Below are positions 9,090 to 18,380 of a DNA stretch of 64,000 nt, piece by piece. How positions within the stretch are numbered: position 1 is the first letter of the stretch; each line of letters starts with the position of its first letter. This stretch comes from Streptomyces sp. SPB162 (GTDB lineage Bacteria > Actinomycetota > Actinomycetes > Streptomycetales > Streptomycetaceae): contig NZ_JAQFII010000002.1 in NCBI RefSeq assembly GCF_029504575.1, forward strand, positions 457,507 to 521,506, given 5' to 3'. The translations under genes were made by a program, and so were the position numbers. The notes beneath the pieces are model-generated. The model had not been told where the DNA came from and ran no database searches. It worked only from the letters and a program-made list of their open reading frames with translations.

Positions 9090-9320
9090 TCAGACCGGTT
9101 CAGGCCGGGAGACGGTGAGCCGTCCGATGTGCGAGAGCGCGAGAACGGCGCCCGCACCGGCGAACCCGGTTGCGGTAAGGGCAAGCCAGACCAGCCATAG
9201 GACGTGGTGCTGTCGGGCGAAGTCCCACAGCCGGTGGCGACATTGCCGAGGGTGATGCCGAGGGCCGGAGATGGTGTGGTACAGCCCGTAGTGCGTGGCA
9301 ACCAGCCGGTCCCCTGACAG
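9090..9320 (-). pseudogene. Possible C-terminal remnant of a small membrane protein
   Basis: On the minus strand an open frame ends with a hydrophobic segment (LWLVWLALTATG and on) and a short basic tail. Its upstream part collides with the integrase remnant at 9328, so it would be a truncated gene. I do not recognise the family. It could also be chance coding in GC-rich DNA. Confidence 0.25.
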
Positions 9321-9327
9321 GGAAATG

Positions 9328-9471
9328 CGGCATCTGCACCCGGACAAAAGGTCCATCGAGCTGGCCGGCGCCGCCCTCAGCGCGCACCTGGCGAACGGCC
9401 GTCCGGAGGCTCCTGGCCCCCAAGTGGTCCCGGAGGAGGTGCCTCAGTGGCACCTGCGGATCGTCCGGTAG
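9328..9471 (+). pseudogene. Integrase C-terminal remnant
   Basis: Forty-seven codons followed by TAG match the C-terminus of the intact integrase at 50041-51294. The shared landmarks are RxLHPD, SIELAGAALSAHL and a closing RIVR compared with RVVR. The catalytic core is gone. It resembles the 50041 integrase rather than the type at 25034 and 33755, so it marks another element related to the intact one. No att repeat lies directly behind it; an IS630-type element begins 17 bp later. Confidence 0.7.
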
Positions 9472-9529
9472 CGCACGATTCGCGCTAGTGCTCTGACCGC
9501 ATAGGTTCACCGGGTTGTTCAGGCCGCGG

Positions 9530-10102
9530 CAGCGAGGGGGCGTCCGCCCCAGCGGATGCCTCTCTCGCTTCGGATGCGGGCGCGTTCCTTGCGTTCGGCG
9601 GCCAGGACGTCGCGGTGGCGGGCGTTGGCGTTGCGCCACCGCAGGTAGGCGTGCAGGGCCCGGGTCTGGACGGTGTGGTTCGGGTGTTCGAATTAGCGAT
9701 GGTGAACTGCCTCAGCGGTCCGAAGTGGGCTTCGATCGGGTTGGCCCAGGAGGCGTAGGTCGGGCGAGTGAAAGGCTGGCCGAGCTTGGCCGGGCGGGTG
9801 GTGGCCGTCTGAATGACGAAGTCCTCGTCGTCAGTGCTGAGCAGGCGGGGACGGCCTCCCGCCCATCGAGGGTCCAGGCAGGCCAGGCCGATCTCGTTGA
9901 ACCGGTGGATCACGTCTCGGACGGTGTCCTCGTCGGCCTGGACCAGTTGAGCGATCACCGGGACGCGGTTCCCGCCGGCCGAGGCCAATAGCATCATCGC
10001 GCGCCGGTAACGCACCGAACTGGTGCTGCCCCGGCGCACGATCTGCTGCAGCCGCTGTCCTTCCTGATCGGTCAGTCTGCGCACACGGACAGGCTCGGCC
10101 AC
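9530..10102 (-). pseudogene. IS630-family transposase, internally deleted
   Basis: The N-terminal helix-turn-helix region of a streptomycete IS630 transposase is clear (RRLTDQEGQRL, then DEDTVRDVIHRFNE and LDPRWAGGRPR). At about codon 105 the sequence jumps from LGQPFT straight to PTYASWANPIEAHFGP, which in full proteins lies more than 150 residues later. The DDE catalytic core is therefore missing. A frame change follows near the C-terminus. GTG 10102 has a GGAGG ribosome site. It cannot be active by itself. Confidence 0.75.
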
Positions 10103-10185
10103 CGCACCTCCAGCGGTCGGATCGGACGTCACCGCACATCCAACCGCTACGACCGCCGGCCCGGGGAACGTCCTCCGCCGGAGGA

Positions 10186-10563
10186 CTACTTGTCGCGCAT
10201 GGCCTCGATCTCGGCGGCCAGCGCGGCCACGTCGCGTGCCTGCGTGTAGAACTTGCTCGCGTACTCGTCGCTGATCGCCGGAAGAACCTTCTCGAACACC
10301 CCCACCAACCTGATCAAGCCTCCTCGGGAAGGCTCGGGGAGGGGGCCCTGGAGGACGCGGTAGGTATAGCCAGCGATGTCCGCGTCGAGCATGACCATGT
10401 CCTGGTCCTCGATGTCCAGGCCGCGGAACCCGCTCGGGAACGGCATGGCCCTGTACTCGTCCATCATCTTCGCGAGCGCGTCGAGCTTCTTCTGAATCAC
10501 GCGGAGATTCTGCCAGCGGCTTTGCGGTGTGGTGCCGTTCACCCCGCTGGACCGGGACGTCAC
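10186..10563 (-). CDS. Hypothetical protein, passenger of the IS630-type element
   Basis: The gene encodes 125 residues beginning at GTG 10561-10563, four bases after a GGAGG site. The product is soluble and mostly helical, with a heptad-like start (RVIQKKLDALAKMMDEY) and an acidic middle. I do not recognise a family. Both flanks lie inside the inverted repeats of the IS630-type element, and its ribosome site and start closely resemble the leader of the adjacent transposase remnant. It thus appears to be captured cargo, or a gene that has replaced part of the transposase region. Confidence 0.6.
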   Translation of the reverse strand: MTSRSSGVNGTTPQSRWQNLRVIQKKLDALAKMMDEYRAMPFPSGFRGLDIEDQDMVMLDADIAGYTYRVLQGPLPEPSRGGLIRLVGVFEKVLPAISDEYASKFYTQARDVAALAAEIEAMRDK

Positions 10564-10615
10564 GGCACCTCCAAGCGGGCAAACCCCAACCCGGCGAACC
10601 TATGCGGTCACAGCA

Positions 10616-10969
10616 CTAGCCGCCCTGGGTGAAGACCAGGACCTCTCCGGGGCACTCGCCGGCTTCGGCTACGAGCCGCGCTTCGGCCGCCACGACCGTA
10701 CTTGGACCGGTGGGCGCGGGCTCCACCTCGCTGGTGTCGAGTTCGAAGCAGGCGGTACCGCACCCGCAGGTGCAGCGCGTTCGCACGGTGAGGTGCGGAA
10801 CCTGCTTTCGTAGCGTGACGTGAACCGGATGGTCCGTGTTCAGGACTGCCGCAAGCACGTCGGCTACGTCGGCAGGCAGCCTTTCGATCACCCCGTCACC
10901 GTATCTGACCAGCGACTTTCGGCTCTCATCGTGCCTGCCTACCGCCGATCGGCCGACGAGTGTGTTCAC
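10616..10969 (-). pseudogene. Small cysteine-motif protein truncated by IS insertion
   Basis: The frame encodes up to 117 residues with a cysteine cluster (RCTCGCGTACFEL) that may bind metal. The end GEVLVFTQGG is followed at once by TAG formed at the TA target duplicate of the IS630-type element. This suggests that the last part of the protein has been removed. The start is uncertain; an internal GTG near codon 27 is also possible. Function unknown. Confidence 0.5.
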
Positions 10970-11216
10970 GCGTCCAGGACCAGGCCGGTGCCGGCGAAGC
11001 AGCCGTCGATGACCTCCGGTCGGTACTGCAGCATCTTGAGCTTGTGCTTCACGGCGCGGGTGATCTAGCTGAGGTCGGCGGCGGCGAGGTTGCCGATGTC
11101 ACGCTTGACCAGAGACAGATGCCTTCCATGGCGTGTAGAAGCCGCCGGGAGCGGTGATCACCCAGGTGGCCAGTGCGGCGATGTCCACCAAGACTCCAGA
11201 TGACCTGCCTGAAGGC

Positions 11217-12224
11217 TCAACCGTCCTCGTCGGGCACGAGGTGCCGAGCCGTGCCCATGTCCGGGGTCAGCTCACCGTCGTCCTCGAACCACGGGTACTC
11301 GATCTCCGGCGGGATGCGGCGGAAGGCCGTGCCCGGCTCCTTCAACACCCGCAACGGCGGCCCCGAGTAGTACCGATACGGCCTGGTCGGTGTCACCGGC
11401 GCCAACGCCTCACGCAGCGCCACGAGCTGCTCGTCGTCCAGGCCGGTCAGCGGCAGCGTGCTGCGCACGACCACCGCATCCGGCCGACCCGGCACCGCAT
11501 CCACCCGCACCCCCGCCGCGTCACACCGCGACCGCAGCGCATCCACACCACCGAACTCTTCCGTATGACCCGACGTCAGCAGATTCGCCCAGTAATATCC
11601 CCGGGTCACCGGGAGCGTTTCAGGAGCAGCTGTATCGAGCCCGAAGTACCGCTCGTACGGCACTTTGTCGAGCTGACCCCAGTGGTCGTGGAACACGGCC
11701 CCCCACGTGGTCCCCGGCCACCGTCCCGCCAAAGCCAGAATCCGCAGGAACGCCTCTCCGGCCGCATCGAGGTACATGCCGGCGAACGGACGGGCCTCTT
11801 CGTGCAGGTACCACTCCCACCACGCGTTGTCCGGGTCGACTGCCCGCACCAGCAGAATGACGTTCGATGCGGAACGACCCCCTCCGGGAGGTTCGTCGGC
11901 GGACACGCGCCACAGGACGCTGGCCCCGTCAGCGTCCGGTTCGGCCATCCGCAGCATGAGCCGCTCGTCACGCTCCGGGGTCCATGCGCCTCCGTCGTGC
12001 TTCCAGCCGAAGTTCACGTTGACCCGCCCGCGGTGGACGGCGAGTTCGCCGACGAGGGGCTCCGCCTCGAAGGCGTCCACCACCTCGCGGAACTGCGCCG
12101 CCACCGTCCCTGGATCACCCAGCGTCACCCACGTGGCCGTCACGTGCGGGCTGGCTGGGTCCCGGCCGCGCATCGCCTGCTTGTCCAGCCAGTGACGCAC
12201 TCCGTCACCTTCACGTCGCAGCAC
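11217..12224 (-). CDS. Hypothetical protein (335 aa)
   Basis: A soluble 335-residue protein with no signal peptide and no family that I can name with certainty. It is rich in Trp and Tyr (WWEWYLHEE, GYYWANLLTSG, YRYYSGPPLR) and strongly acidic at the end. It is the last gene of a three-gene minus-strand run (propeller gene, 156-aa gene, this gene), 38 bp after its neighbour. Similar aromatic-rich proteins occur among toxin-immunity families, but that is only a guess. Confidence 0.6.
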   Translation of the reverse strand: MLRREGDGVRHWLDKQAMRGRDPASPHVTATWVTLGDPGTVAAQFREVVDAFEAEPLVGELAVHRGRVNVNFGWKHDGGAWTPERDERLMLRMAEPDADGASVLWRVSADEPPGGGRSASNVILLVRAVDPDNAWWEWYLHEEARPFAGMYLDAAGEAFLRILALAGRWPGTTWGAVFHDHWGQLDKVPYERYFGLDTAAPETLPVTRGYYWANLLTSGHTEEFGGVDALRSRCDAAGVRVDAVPGRPDAVVVRSTLPLTGLDDEQLVALREALAPVTPTRPYRYYSGPPLRVLKEPGTAFRRIPPEIEYPWFEDDGELTPDMGTARHLVPDEDG

Positions 12225-12262
12225 TGCTTCCTCCGTCGTTCTCCAGAAGGGCTGACGCCCTG

Positions 12263-12733
12263 TTACTCCAACTCCGCCAGCACGAGTTCGAGGCCGAGCC
12301 GTTCCGCGCCGTCGATGAGCGCCTGCCTGAGAGCAGCGATGGAGGCGTCCTCCGCGAGGTCCACACCCACATCCGCCGTGATGTCCGATGTCCCCACCTG
12401 CACACCCTCGGACTCCAGGAATTGCTCGATGCTCGCATCGCTGAGCCAGGACGGCAGGCGGTTCGACCAGGCCTGGTAGCCGAAGTATCCCGCGGTACCG
12501 ACGCCGACCCAGGGCCAGGCGGAGGAGTCGCCTCCAGAGCCGTCGCCCGCCTTGCAGGTCACCGTCGGCACGATTCCCGTCTCGGCCAGCTGGAGCACGA
12601 ACTCCTCCCTACCCAACTGGCTTCCCGACGCCTTGCGCAGCAGTTCGAGCCTCGGCAGACCCTGCCTGTACGACTGCGACTTCTGCTTGTTCCTGGTCGG
12701 GCGGAAGTTGGTGTAGAAGATCAGGCCCTTCAT
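12263..12733 (-). CDS. Hypothetical protein (156 aa), coupled to the propeller gene
   Basis: The ATG at 12731-12733 overlaps the TGA of the upstream propeller gene (ATGA) and follows a strong AGGAGG site, so translation is coupled. The protein has a basic first third (FRPTRNKQKSQSYRQG), a glycine/tryptophan centre that could be a short membrane segment, and an acidic helical end. No family is recognised. Its place between the secreted propeller protein and the 335-aa protein suggests one functional unit. Confidence 0.55.
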   Translation of the reverse strand: MKGLIFYTNFRPTRNKQKSQSYRQGLPRLELLRKASGSQLGREEFVLQLAETGIVPTVTCKAGDGSGGDSSAWPWVGVGTAGYFGYQAWSNRLPSWLSDASIEQFLESEGVQVGTSDITADVGVDLAEDASIAALRQALIDGAERLGLELVLAELE

Positions 12734-14219
12734 GTCCTCCTGGATGGGGGCCTGGAAATGCGATCCGTAGGTGGACCAGTCGCCCGCGCTGACACGCCGA
12801 GCGTGCTGATCCCCTGGAGGATCACGTTGATCCGCTCACCGGAATCCGTCGACTGGCCCAGCAGATTGGGGGCGTCGGTGTCGAAGACGACGCGGTCGCC
12901 GGCGTAGTCGATGCTGCCGGGGAGGATGTTCCCCACTCCGTTGGCGAGCGCGCCGCCGGGCTCCTGGTTCAGGACGGCCATGCTGCCGGAGGCGATGTCC
13001 ATCGCGAAGTACAGCGGGAGGGAGACGCCCGAGGCGTCTTTGTAGGACAAGGTCAGAACCGCCACCGAGCCGTTGCCGCTGATGGTGGTCAGGCTGGTGA
13101 GCCGGTTCGGTGTGGCGGTACTCGACTGCGGTGCGGATGTGAGACTGCCGGTCCCGATCCGCACCACGCCGTCGGCCGTGCCACGGAGCTCTTCGTAGCC
13201 GGTGATCGCCACCACCGAGGATCCGTCGCCGCTGAGCTGCGGCCAGTACACGCCCGGTCGGTTGATCACGTACCCGGCCTCGCCGGTCATGTAGGCCAGG
13301 GCGGAGTACCAGGTGGACTTGGTCGTGCCGCCCGATGCAACGTCGAGCACGACCGTCTGGTTCTGCAGGAGATATCCGGTGGCGCCGCACACCGTGCAGC
13401 TGACCGTCAGATCGCCGCCGAGCGCGACCCGGCCGCCGTCGTCCGAGACGGAGAAGTTGGCCTGGTACTCGCGGAAGCAGGTGGAGCCGCTGATCTGGGG
13501 GATGTTGGCGGGCTTCGCGGGCCTCGGGTCGAGGTAGCTGAGGGCGCCGCTCGCGACGTCGAAGCGGTACGTACTCGTCGTCCCGCACGCGGCCGGTGTC
13601 CGTGTCGCCATGTCGGTGGTCCCGTACATCTGGAAGAACACCGGTTGCCGTTACCGGAGACCCGCACCCCGCGGTCGGGCACCACGCCCACGCTCGGGCC
13701 GCCGGCGTCGTTGCGGCTGACGAGCGTGATGGTCGCCGCGGAGACGTTCCGGACGTAGACGTTGACGTTGGAGCTGTTGCCGCCCAGGTTGGTGTCGGCC
13801 GTGAAGGCCACGACGTTGCCGTCGTCACTGCTGCTCACCGGGATGCCGAAGCCGCCTTCGGCCAGGGCCTGCCCGGCACCGTCAACTGACACCAGCGTCT
13901 TGGTGCCCGTCTTGGTGTCGAAGCGGACCACTCCGATGTTGATGCCGGTCCGGAATGCGGGTTCGTTGCTCTCCGAGTAGAAGACGTAGCGGCCGTTGCC
14001 GGAGACCACCGCTCCCAGCTGTGCGATGCCGTACAACGTCGAGGTCGGGTCCGTGACGTTCGGCGGCAGTTGGCTGACGCCGTTCGCCGGTGCGACGTAG
14101 GCGGCGGTCGGGGTGGTGGCGGCCGAGGGTGCGGAGGGGCTGCCTGCGGAGGCGGCGTTCGCGGCCGTCACCGTGACGGTGGCCTCCAGTCCGCGCAGGA
14201 CGCGCCGACGGCGTGGCAC
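12730..14219 (-). pseudogene. Secreted beta-propeller (WD40/TolB-like) protein, frameshifted
   Basis: Two overlapping minus-strand frames (14219 to about 13645, then about 13645 to 12730) join to one protein of nearly 500 residues. It has repeated blade motifs such as VVSGNGRYVFYSESN, VSSSDDGNVVAFTAD, VSDDGGRVALGGD and LSGDGSSVVAITG, with one or two cysteine pairs, as in extracytoplasmic TolB-like propellers. Restoring one G near 13645 rejoins the frames. The stop at 12730 overlaps the next gene's ATG and so is natural. The N-terminus has an Arg-rich stretch and a modest hydrophobic run, and the true start may lie further upstream. Confidence 0.65.
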
Positions 14220-15025
14220 CGGGACCGAAACGACACGCTTGGACTCGACGAGAACAACACCGCGGTCGTGATCGAGTTTCCGCCCGCGGGTAGTGCCGTC
14301 CGCTGATGTCCGTCTGGGCCTGCGACTTGGGCGTCGCGGGCCGTCTACCGACCGTTTCGAGAGCGCCCGTCATGTTCCGGAGTCGGTACCAAGGACGAGG
14401 GGCACGGCGAGTAATGGTCGGGGACCTGAGGATTTAGCGGCAGGCGTTGCCACTGCATTGCAAACCATCGACCCGACCCGCAAGCACTCCACCCGCAGCG
14501 ATGGCTTCTTGATACCCGGTTCCATGTCTTTGCCACGATTGAGCACGCAGCTACACGAGGCCAACGAGGACCCGGAGCAATTGTCCGGCGCCCGCCGCAG
14601 GCAAACTGCCAGCTATCAATCGAGTACCTTCCGAACGATCCCGGCAGCTCGCGGCAGAACGGAGCCCTCATTGACCGAGTCAAGGTGCGTTAATCACCCC
14701 TGACCTGCGAAAACAGACCGAACAACAGGCTTCAGGGACCACCTGGGGACCACGAAAGCCAAGGGGAAAGGCCGCCCCCGCAATACGGAGACGGCCTCTG
14801 ACCTGCGAATGCACCGTCGGGACGACAGGATTTGAACCTGCGACCCCTTGACCCCCAGTCAAATTTGGCCAGAGCATTCTCTCGGCAAACAGGGCAAACG
14901 ACGTCGGCACTTCGTGCCATAGCGCATCAGTTGTTCGGAATCGCGCATGCCGCATGGTCCCCAACTAGTCCCCAGAAAAACGGCGCTGGCGCCCTGCCGC
15001 AAGCTCCTTCCCATTTCTTAGGGAC
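14220..15025. other. Gene-poor stretch containing an att copy
   Basis: About 800 bp without a credible gene on either strand. The only clear structure is the tRNA-Pro-like att repeat at 14811-14858. It marks the left boundary of the decayed element that carries the 1.75-kb duplication and the giant secreted protein. Confidence 0.5.
14811..14858 (-). repeat. att site copy 1 (3' half of tRNA-Pro GGG)
   Basis: Forty-eight bp identical to 35251-35298 and 51359-51406. Read on the minus strand it is the anticodon loop (CTGGGGG), T-arm (GCAGGTTCAAATCCTGT) and acceptor end of a tRNA-Pro(GGG). The anticodon stem almost continues on the 5' side (TTTGA), but the D-arm and 5' acceptor strand are absent, so it is an att copy and not a working tRNA gene. 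Confidence 0.8.
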
Positions 15026-15516
15026 TTGACGGGCTTGCGCAAATGAATTCCCTCCGTAGGAGTCGGCACCACTATGGCAAGACCAGGAGTTTTCTGTGCT
15101 CCCGGATCGGTAAGGCTGCCGTGGTCGTCGCTCCGTGTTTCCTCATATCCACGTCCGTGGGCACGTCGCCCCTGCTCGTCCACCGGCCGGCGCGGTCGGT
15201 GTGGCCGGGGAGGTGTCGGCGAACGGGCTGGTCCAGGGTGCCCGACTCGCGTGATCCGCGGGGCGTTAGGTATCGGCCGGCCAAGCTGCTCGCGGTCGGG
15301 GTGTGGGATGACGGCGGCGACGGGCGCATGAGGGACGCCTACACCACAGTGGATCCCGGTGCGCTGACCGCCGGGGGTTTCGCCCAGCTCATCGCGCTTG
15401 CGTCGCTCGCCGTCGGACCGCTGAGCCCCGAGGGTGTCCCAGAACGCGAACAGCGCCGTGCACGCCGGGCCCCCGTGCTTGTACCAGAGTCCGGCTCACG
15501 CGGCGGGCGTTCGCCG

Positions 15517-15522
15517 TACTCT
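15517..15522 (+). promoter_or_regulatory. -10 box of a leaderless promoter (paralogue 1)
   Basis: TACTCT ends 6 bp before the ATG at 15529, so transcription should begin at or near the start codon and give a leaderless mRNA. The same box and spacing occur in paralogue 2 (17280-17285). No ribosome site is present. Confidence 0.55.
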
Positions 15523-15528
15523 GGCGGC

Positions 15529-16605
15529 ATGGCGAACCGTGACGGCGTACGCATCGATCTCGACGGCATTCTGCGTGAGTTGGAGGCCAATGGCTTCGAC
15601 GGTGTTCGGGTGGAGTTCGCTCCGGATGCCGGTGCCGGCGCTGTGGCGATCGTCGACGTGGTGCGCCAGGGGGTGAGGGCAGCCAACGAGGCGGCCAACG
15701 AGGCGGCGCCGGACTCTGTCTGGGGGTCGTTGCTGACAGCGAGTCTCGCGGGTGTCTCTGTGTCGATCGGGTCGCTGGAAAGTCAGGAGGCGCTGGAAAC
15801 CTGGCTGGAGGTGTTCGGCGACCAGGTGCGAGTGGGCGGGCTGTCGGGTGAGCTGCGGGCCACGGATTACCTCCGGCTGCCGGACTGGGCTTCGCCTGAT
15901 CCGATGGTAACGGCGTACATCGCGCTGGCCGCGCCCGGCAGTGCCGGTATGTCGGGCTGGCCCGAGCGGGCGGTGCGCTGGGCGGCCGAGGCCGGTGGTG
16001 ACGCCTACGTCGCCAGCGGCGGGATGAGTCAGCTCGACGCCACCGGCGAGGTGGCGAAGCATCTGGCTGCCGCACTGCATGTGGCGTCGTCCGGTGCGGT
16101 GCTGTACGCGGACGCGCAGGCGTCGCGGGCCGCGTTGGTCGAGATCGGCTCGGACGGCCAGGCGATGTATCAGACCCATGATGCGTCCGCGTCCCTTGCG
16201 GCTGCGGCCGACCGGGCCCGCGCGGCGATCCTCGCCGAAGCGGCTTACGCGCACTACGCCTTCGTGGCGCCGACACCGCAGCGGGCGTACCTGTGGGATG
16301 CACGTGGCCGGGCCCTGCCGCCGCTGCGGGCGGGGATCTCTGGCGCCTCGGTCCGTATCAACGCGGACCTGTGGAGCCGTTTCGTCCCGGACGTCCACTG
16401 CATGCAGCTGCTCACCGACGAGCATCTGGCCCGGGTGGCAGATCTCGGGCGGTGGACTGTGACGCACGCCACTCCTGGCCGCACGCTCGTGGAGGCGCCG
16501 GATCTGGCCGAGTGGCTCCGTCCCGGCGGACCCGCGCCCTCGATCGTTGACCAGGCGCGTGCCGACTTCGGCAGGGCTCTGGTGCCTGCCGAGGATGTCC
16601 GGTAA
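15529..16605 (+). CDS. Conserved hypothetical protein, duplicated paralogue 1
   Basis: A 358-residue acidic cytosolic protein with no signal peptide or membrane segment and no family I recognise. It starts MANRDGVRIDLDGIL. It contains a helical, alanine-rich centre (SLLTASLAGVSV, RAVRWAAEAGGDAYV) and ends in a conserved block with RTLVEAPDLAEWLRPGG. The neighbour at 17292 is a close paralogue. ATG 15529 is chosen because of the leaderless promoter box and because similarity to the paralogue as a gene product begins there; the longer frame to 15043 runs through untranslated-looking leader. Its constant place upstream of the giant secreted protein suggests a linked role, perhaps regulation or protection, which is inference. 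Confidence 0.65.
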   Translation: MANRDGVRIDLDGILRELEANGFDGVRVEFAPDAGAGAVAIVDVVRQGVRAANEAANEAAPDSVWGSLLTASLAGVSVSIGSLESQEALETWLEVFGDQVRVGGLSGELRATDYLRLPDWASPDPMVTAYIALAAPGSAGMSGWPERAVRWAAEAGGDAYVASGGMSQLDATGEVAKHLAAALHVASSGAVLYADAQASRAALVEIGSDGQAMYQTHDASASLAAAADRARAAILAEAAYAHYAFVAPTPQRAYLWDARGRALPPLRAGISGASVRINADLWSRFVPDVHCMQLLTDEHLARVADLGRWTVTHATPGRTLVEAPDLAEWLRPGGPAPSIVDQARADFGRALVPAEDVR

Positions 16606-16715
16606 CCGCTGCTCACCGTACTGAACCATGGTTTTCACTCGTTGACCGCCTACTCAGCGCGCTGACAGACTCTTTCAGTCTCGAACTACTGTGCGCCTGA
16701 TCCGGGGGTTTTCTG

Positions 16716-16773
16716 GTGCTCATTCGTCGTTTAGTGAGCCTGCTCGCCACCACCGTCGCGGGAGCCTTCTTAG
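16716..16773 (+). pseudogene. Truncated duplicate of the giant gene's signal-peptide start
   Basis: GTG at 16716 opens a reading frame matching the first 20 or so codons of the gene at 18490 (RRLVSLLATTVAGA). After TTAG the match stops and unrelated sequence leads into unit 2. It is the right end of duplication unit 1 and shows that the duplication once included the beginning of the giant gene. Confidence 0.75.
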
Positions 16774-17279
16774 AGACTGTAGAATCCGGGACCGCCTGCG
16801 CGATTGACGGGCTTGCGCAAATGACTTCCCTCCGTAGGAGTCGGCAGCACTATGGCGAGACCAGGAGTCTTCTGTGCTCCCGGATCGGTAAGGCTGCCGT
16901 GGTCGTCGCTCCGTGCTTCCTCATATCCACGTCCGTGGGCACGTCGCCCCTGCTCGTCCACCGGTGTGGCCGGGGAGGTGTCGGCGAACGGGCTGGTCCA
17001 GGGTGCCCGACTCGCGGAATCCGCAGGGCGTTCGGTATCGGCTGGCCACACTGTTCGCGATCGGGGTTTGCGATGACGGCGGCACCGGCGCAGGTGCGAC
17101 GCCTCGCCACAGTGGATTCCGGTGCGCTGACCACCGAGGGTCTCGCCCGGCTGACCGCGCTGGCGTCGTCCGCCGTCGGACCGCTGAGCCCCGACGGCGT
17201 CCCCGAGGGCGAACAGCGCCGTGCTCACCTAGCCACCGCGCGTGCCCCGGACTTCGGCTCACACCGCGGGCGTTCGCCA

Positions 17280-17285
17280 TACTCT
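17280..17285 (+). promoter_or_regulatory. -10 box of a leaderless promoter (paralogue 2)
   Basis: TACTCT ends 6 bp before the ATG at 17292, the same arrangement as at 15517-15522. Confidence 0.55.
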
Positions 17286-17291
17286 GGCGGC

Positions 17292-18380
17292 ATGGCGAAC
17301 CGTGACGGCGTCCATATCGATCTCGACAGCATTTTCCATGAATTGGAGGCCAATGGCTTCGATGAGGTCCGGGTGGAGTTCGCTCCGGATGACGGTGGCG
17401 GTGCGGCGGCGGCGGTTGTCGATGTGGTGCGTCAGGCGGTGGGCACGGCCAATGACGTGGCCAATCAGGTGGCGCCGGACTCCATCTGGGGGTCCTTGCT
17501 GACAGCAAGCCTCGCGGGTTTCTCTGTGAGGCTGGGGTCGATGGAGAGTGAGGAGGCGCTGGATACCTGGCTGGCGGCCTTCCGCGGCCGGGTGCGGGCG
17601 GGCGGGCTGTCAGGTGAGCTGCGGGCCACGAAGACCGTCCGTCTGCCGGCCTGGGATTCGCCTGATCCGATGATGACGGCGTACATCGCGCTGGGTGCGT
17701 TGTCCGCGCTGGACGGTGCCGGTATGTCGGGCTGGGCCGAGCGTGCGGTGCGCTGGGCGGCCGAGGCCGGAGGGGACGCCTACGTCGGCAGTTACGGGAT
17801 GAGTCAGCTCGACGCCACCAGCGAGGTGGCGGTGCACCTGGCGTCCATGCTGCACGTGGCTTCCTCCGGTGCGGTGCTATACACGGACGCGCTCGCATCG
17901 CGGGCGGCAATGGCTGAGATCGGCTCGGACGGCCAGGCGATGTACCAGACCCATGACGCGTCCGCGCCCCTGGCGGCTCAGGCAGACCGGGCCCGCGTGG
18001 CGATCCTCGCCGAAGCGGAGTACGCGCACTACGCCTTCGTGGCGCCGACGCCGCGCCAGGCATACCTCTGGGACGCACGCGGCCGGGCCCTGCCGCCGCT
18101 GAGGGAAGAGATCCCGGCCTACGCACTGCGCATGCACGCGGACCTGTGGAACCGGTTCGTCCCCGACGCCCACTGCATGCAACTGCTCACCGACGAACAC
18201 CTGGCCCAGGTCTCGGATCTCTCCCGGTGGAACGTGACGCACGTCACTGCCGGACGCACACTCGTCGAGGCACCGGATCTGGCCGAGTGGCTCCGCCCCG
18301 GCGGACCCTCGCCCTCGATCGTTGACCAGGCACGTGCCGACTTCGGCCGGGCTCTGGTGCCCGCCGACGATGTCCGATAA
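17292..18380 (+). CDS. Conserved hypothetical protein, duplicated paralogue 2
   Basis: A 362-residue paralogue of the protein at 15529, matching it over the full length with scattered substitutions and a few small insertions (for example LSALDGAGMSGW compared with SAGMSGW). Both copies keep an open frame and the same leaderless start, which suggests that both are still selected. It lies 110 bp upstream of the giant secreted protein in the same direction. No catalytic motif is recognised. Confidence 0.65.
   Translation: MANRDGVHIDLDSIFHELEANGFDEVRVEFAPDDGGGAAAAVVDVVRQAVGTANDVANQVAPDSIWGSLLTASLAGFSVRLGSMESEEALDTWLAAFRGRVRAGGLSGELRATKTVRLPAWDSPDPMMTAYIALGALSALDGAGMSGWAERAVRWAAEAGGDAYVGSYGMSQLDATSEVAVHLASMLHVASSGAVLYTDALASRAAMAEIGSDGQAMYQTHDASAPLAAQADRARVAILAEAEYAHYAFVAPTPRQAYLWDARGRALPPLREEIPAYALRMHADLWNRFVPDAHCMQLLTDEHLAQVSDLSRWNVTHVTAGRTLVEAPDLAEWLRPGGPSPSIVDQARADFGRALVPADDVR

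Larger units (their letters stand above)
9488..10616. mobile_element. Nonautonomous IS630-type element with passenger gene
   Basis: Inverted ends of about 27 bp, AGTGCTCTGACCG at the left and nearly the same sequence reversed at the right, bound 1129 bp. Each end is flanked by TA (9486-9487 and 10617-10618), the target duplicated by IS630/Tc1-type elements. Inside are an internally deleted transposase gene and an intact-looking 125-codon gene, both on the minus strand. The ends closely match those of the 160-bp MITE at 34843-35002. The right insertion point creates the stop codon that cuts short the gene at 10616-10969. Confidence 0.8.
15026..16773 (+). repeat. Tandem duplication, unit 1 (1748 bp)
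   Basis: This unit and 16804-18550 run parallel from TTGACGGGCTTGCGC to a TTAG inside a signal-peptide coding start. Each holds about 500 bp of leader, a gene of about 360 codons and its downstream spacer. Unit 1 has an extra 13 bp in the leader (after CACCGG). A 30-bp junction separates the two units. Confidence 0.85.

Noticed and set aside
10970..11216. Possible minus-strand gene (VKHKLKMLQYRPEVIDGCF)
   Set aside because: A short coherent peptide is visible but the frame has an internal stop and no start or flanking domain, so it may be a remnant that I cannot assign.
14220..14300. Possible VTC-type polyphosphate polymerase fragment (LDHDRGVVLVESK) upstream of the propeller gene
   Set aside because: The match is too short and no further conserved block follows.
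14811..14858. Functional tRNA-Pro gene at an att copy
   Set aside because: Only the anticodon loop to the acceptor 3' end is present. The D-arm and 5' acceptor strand are missing here and at the other three copies.
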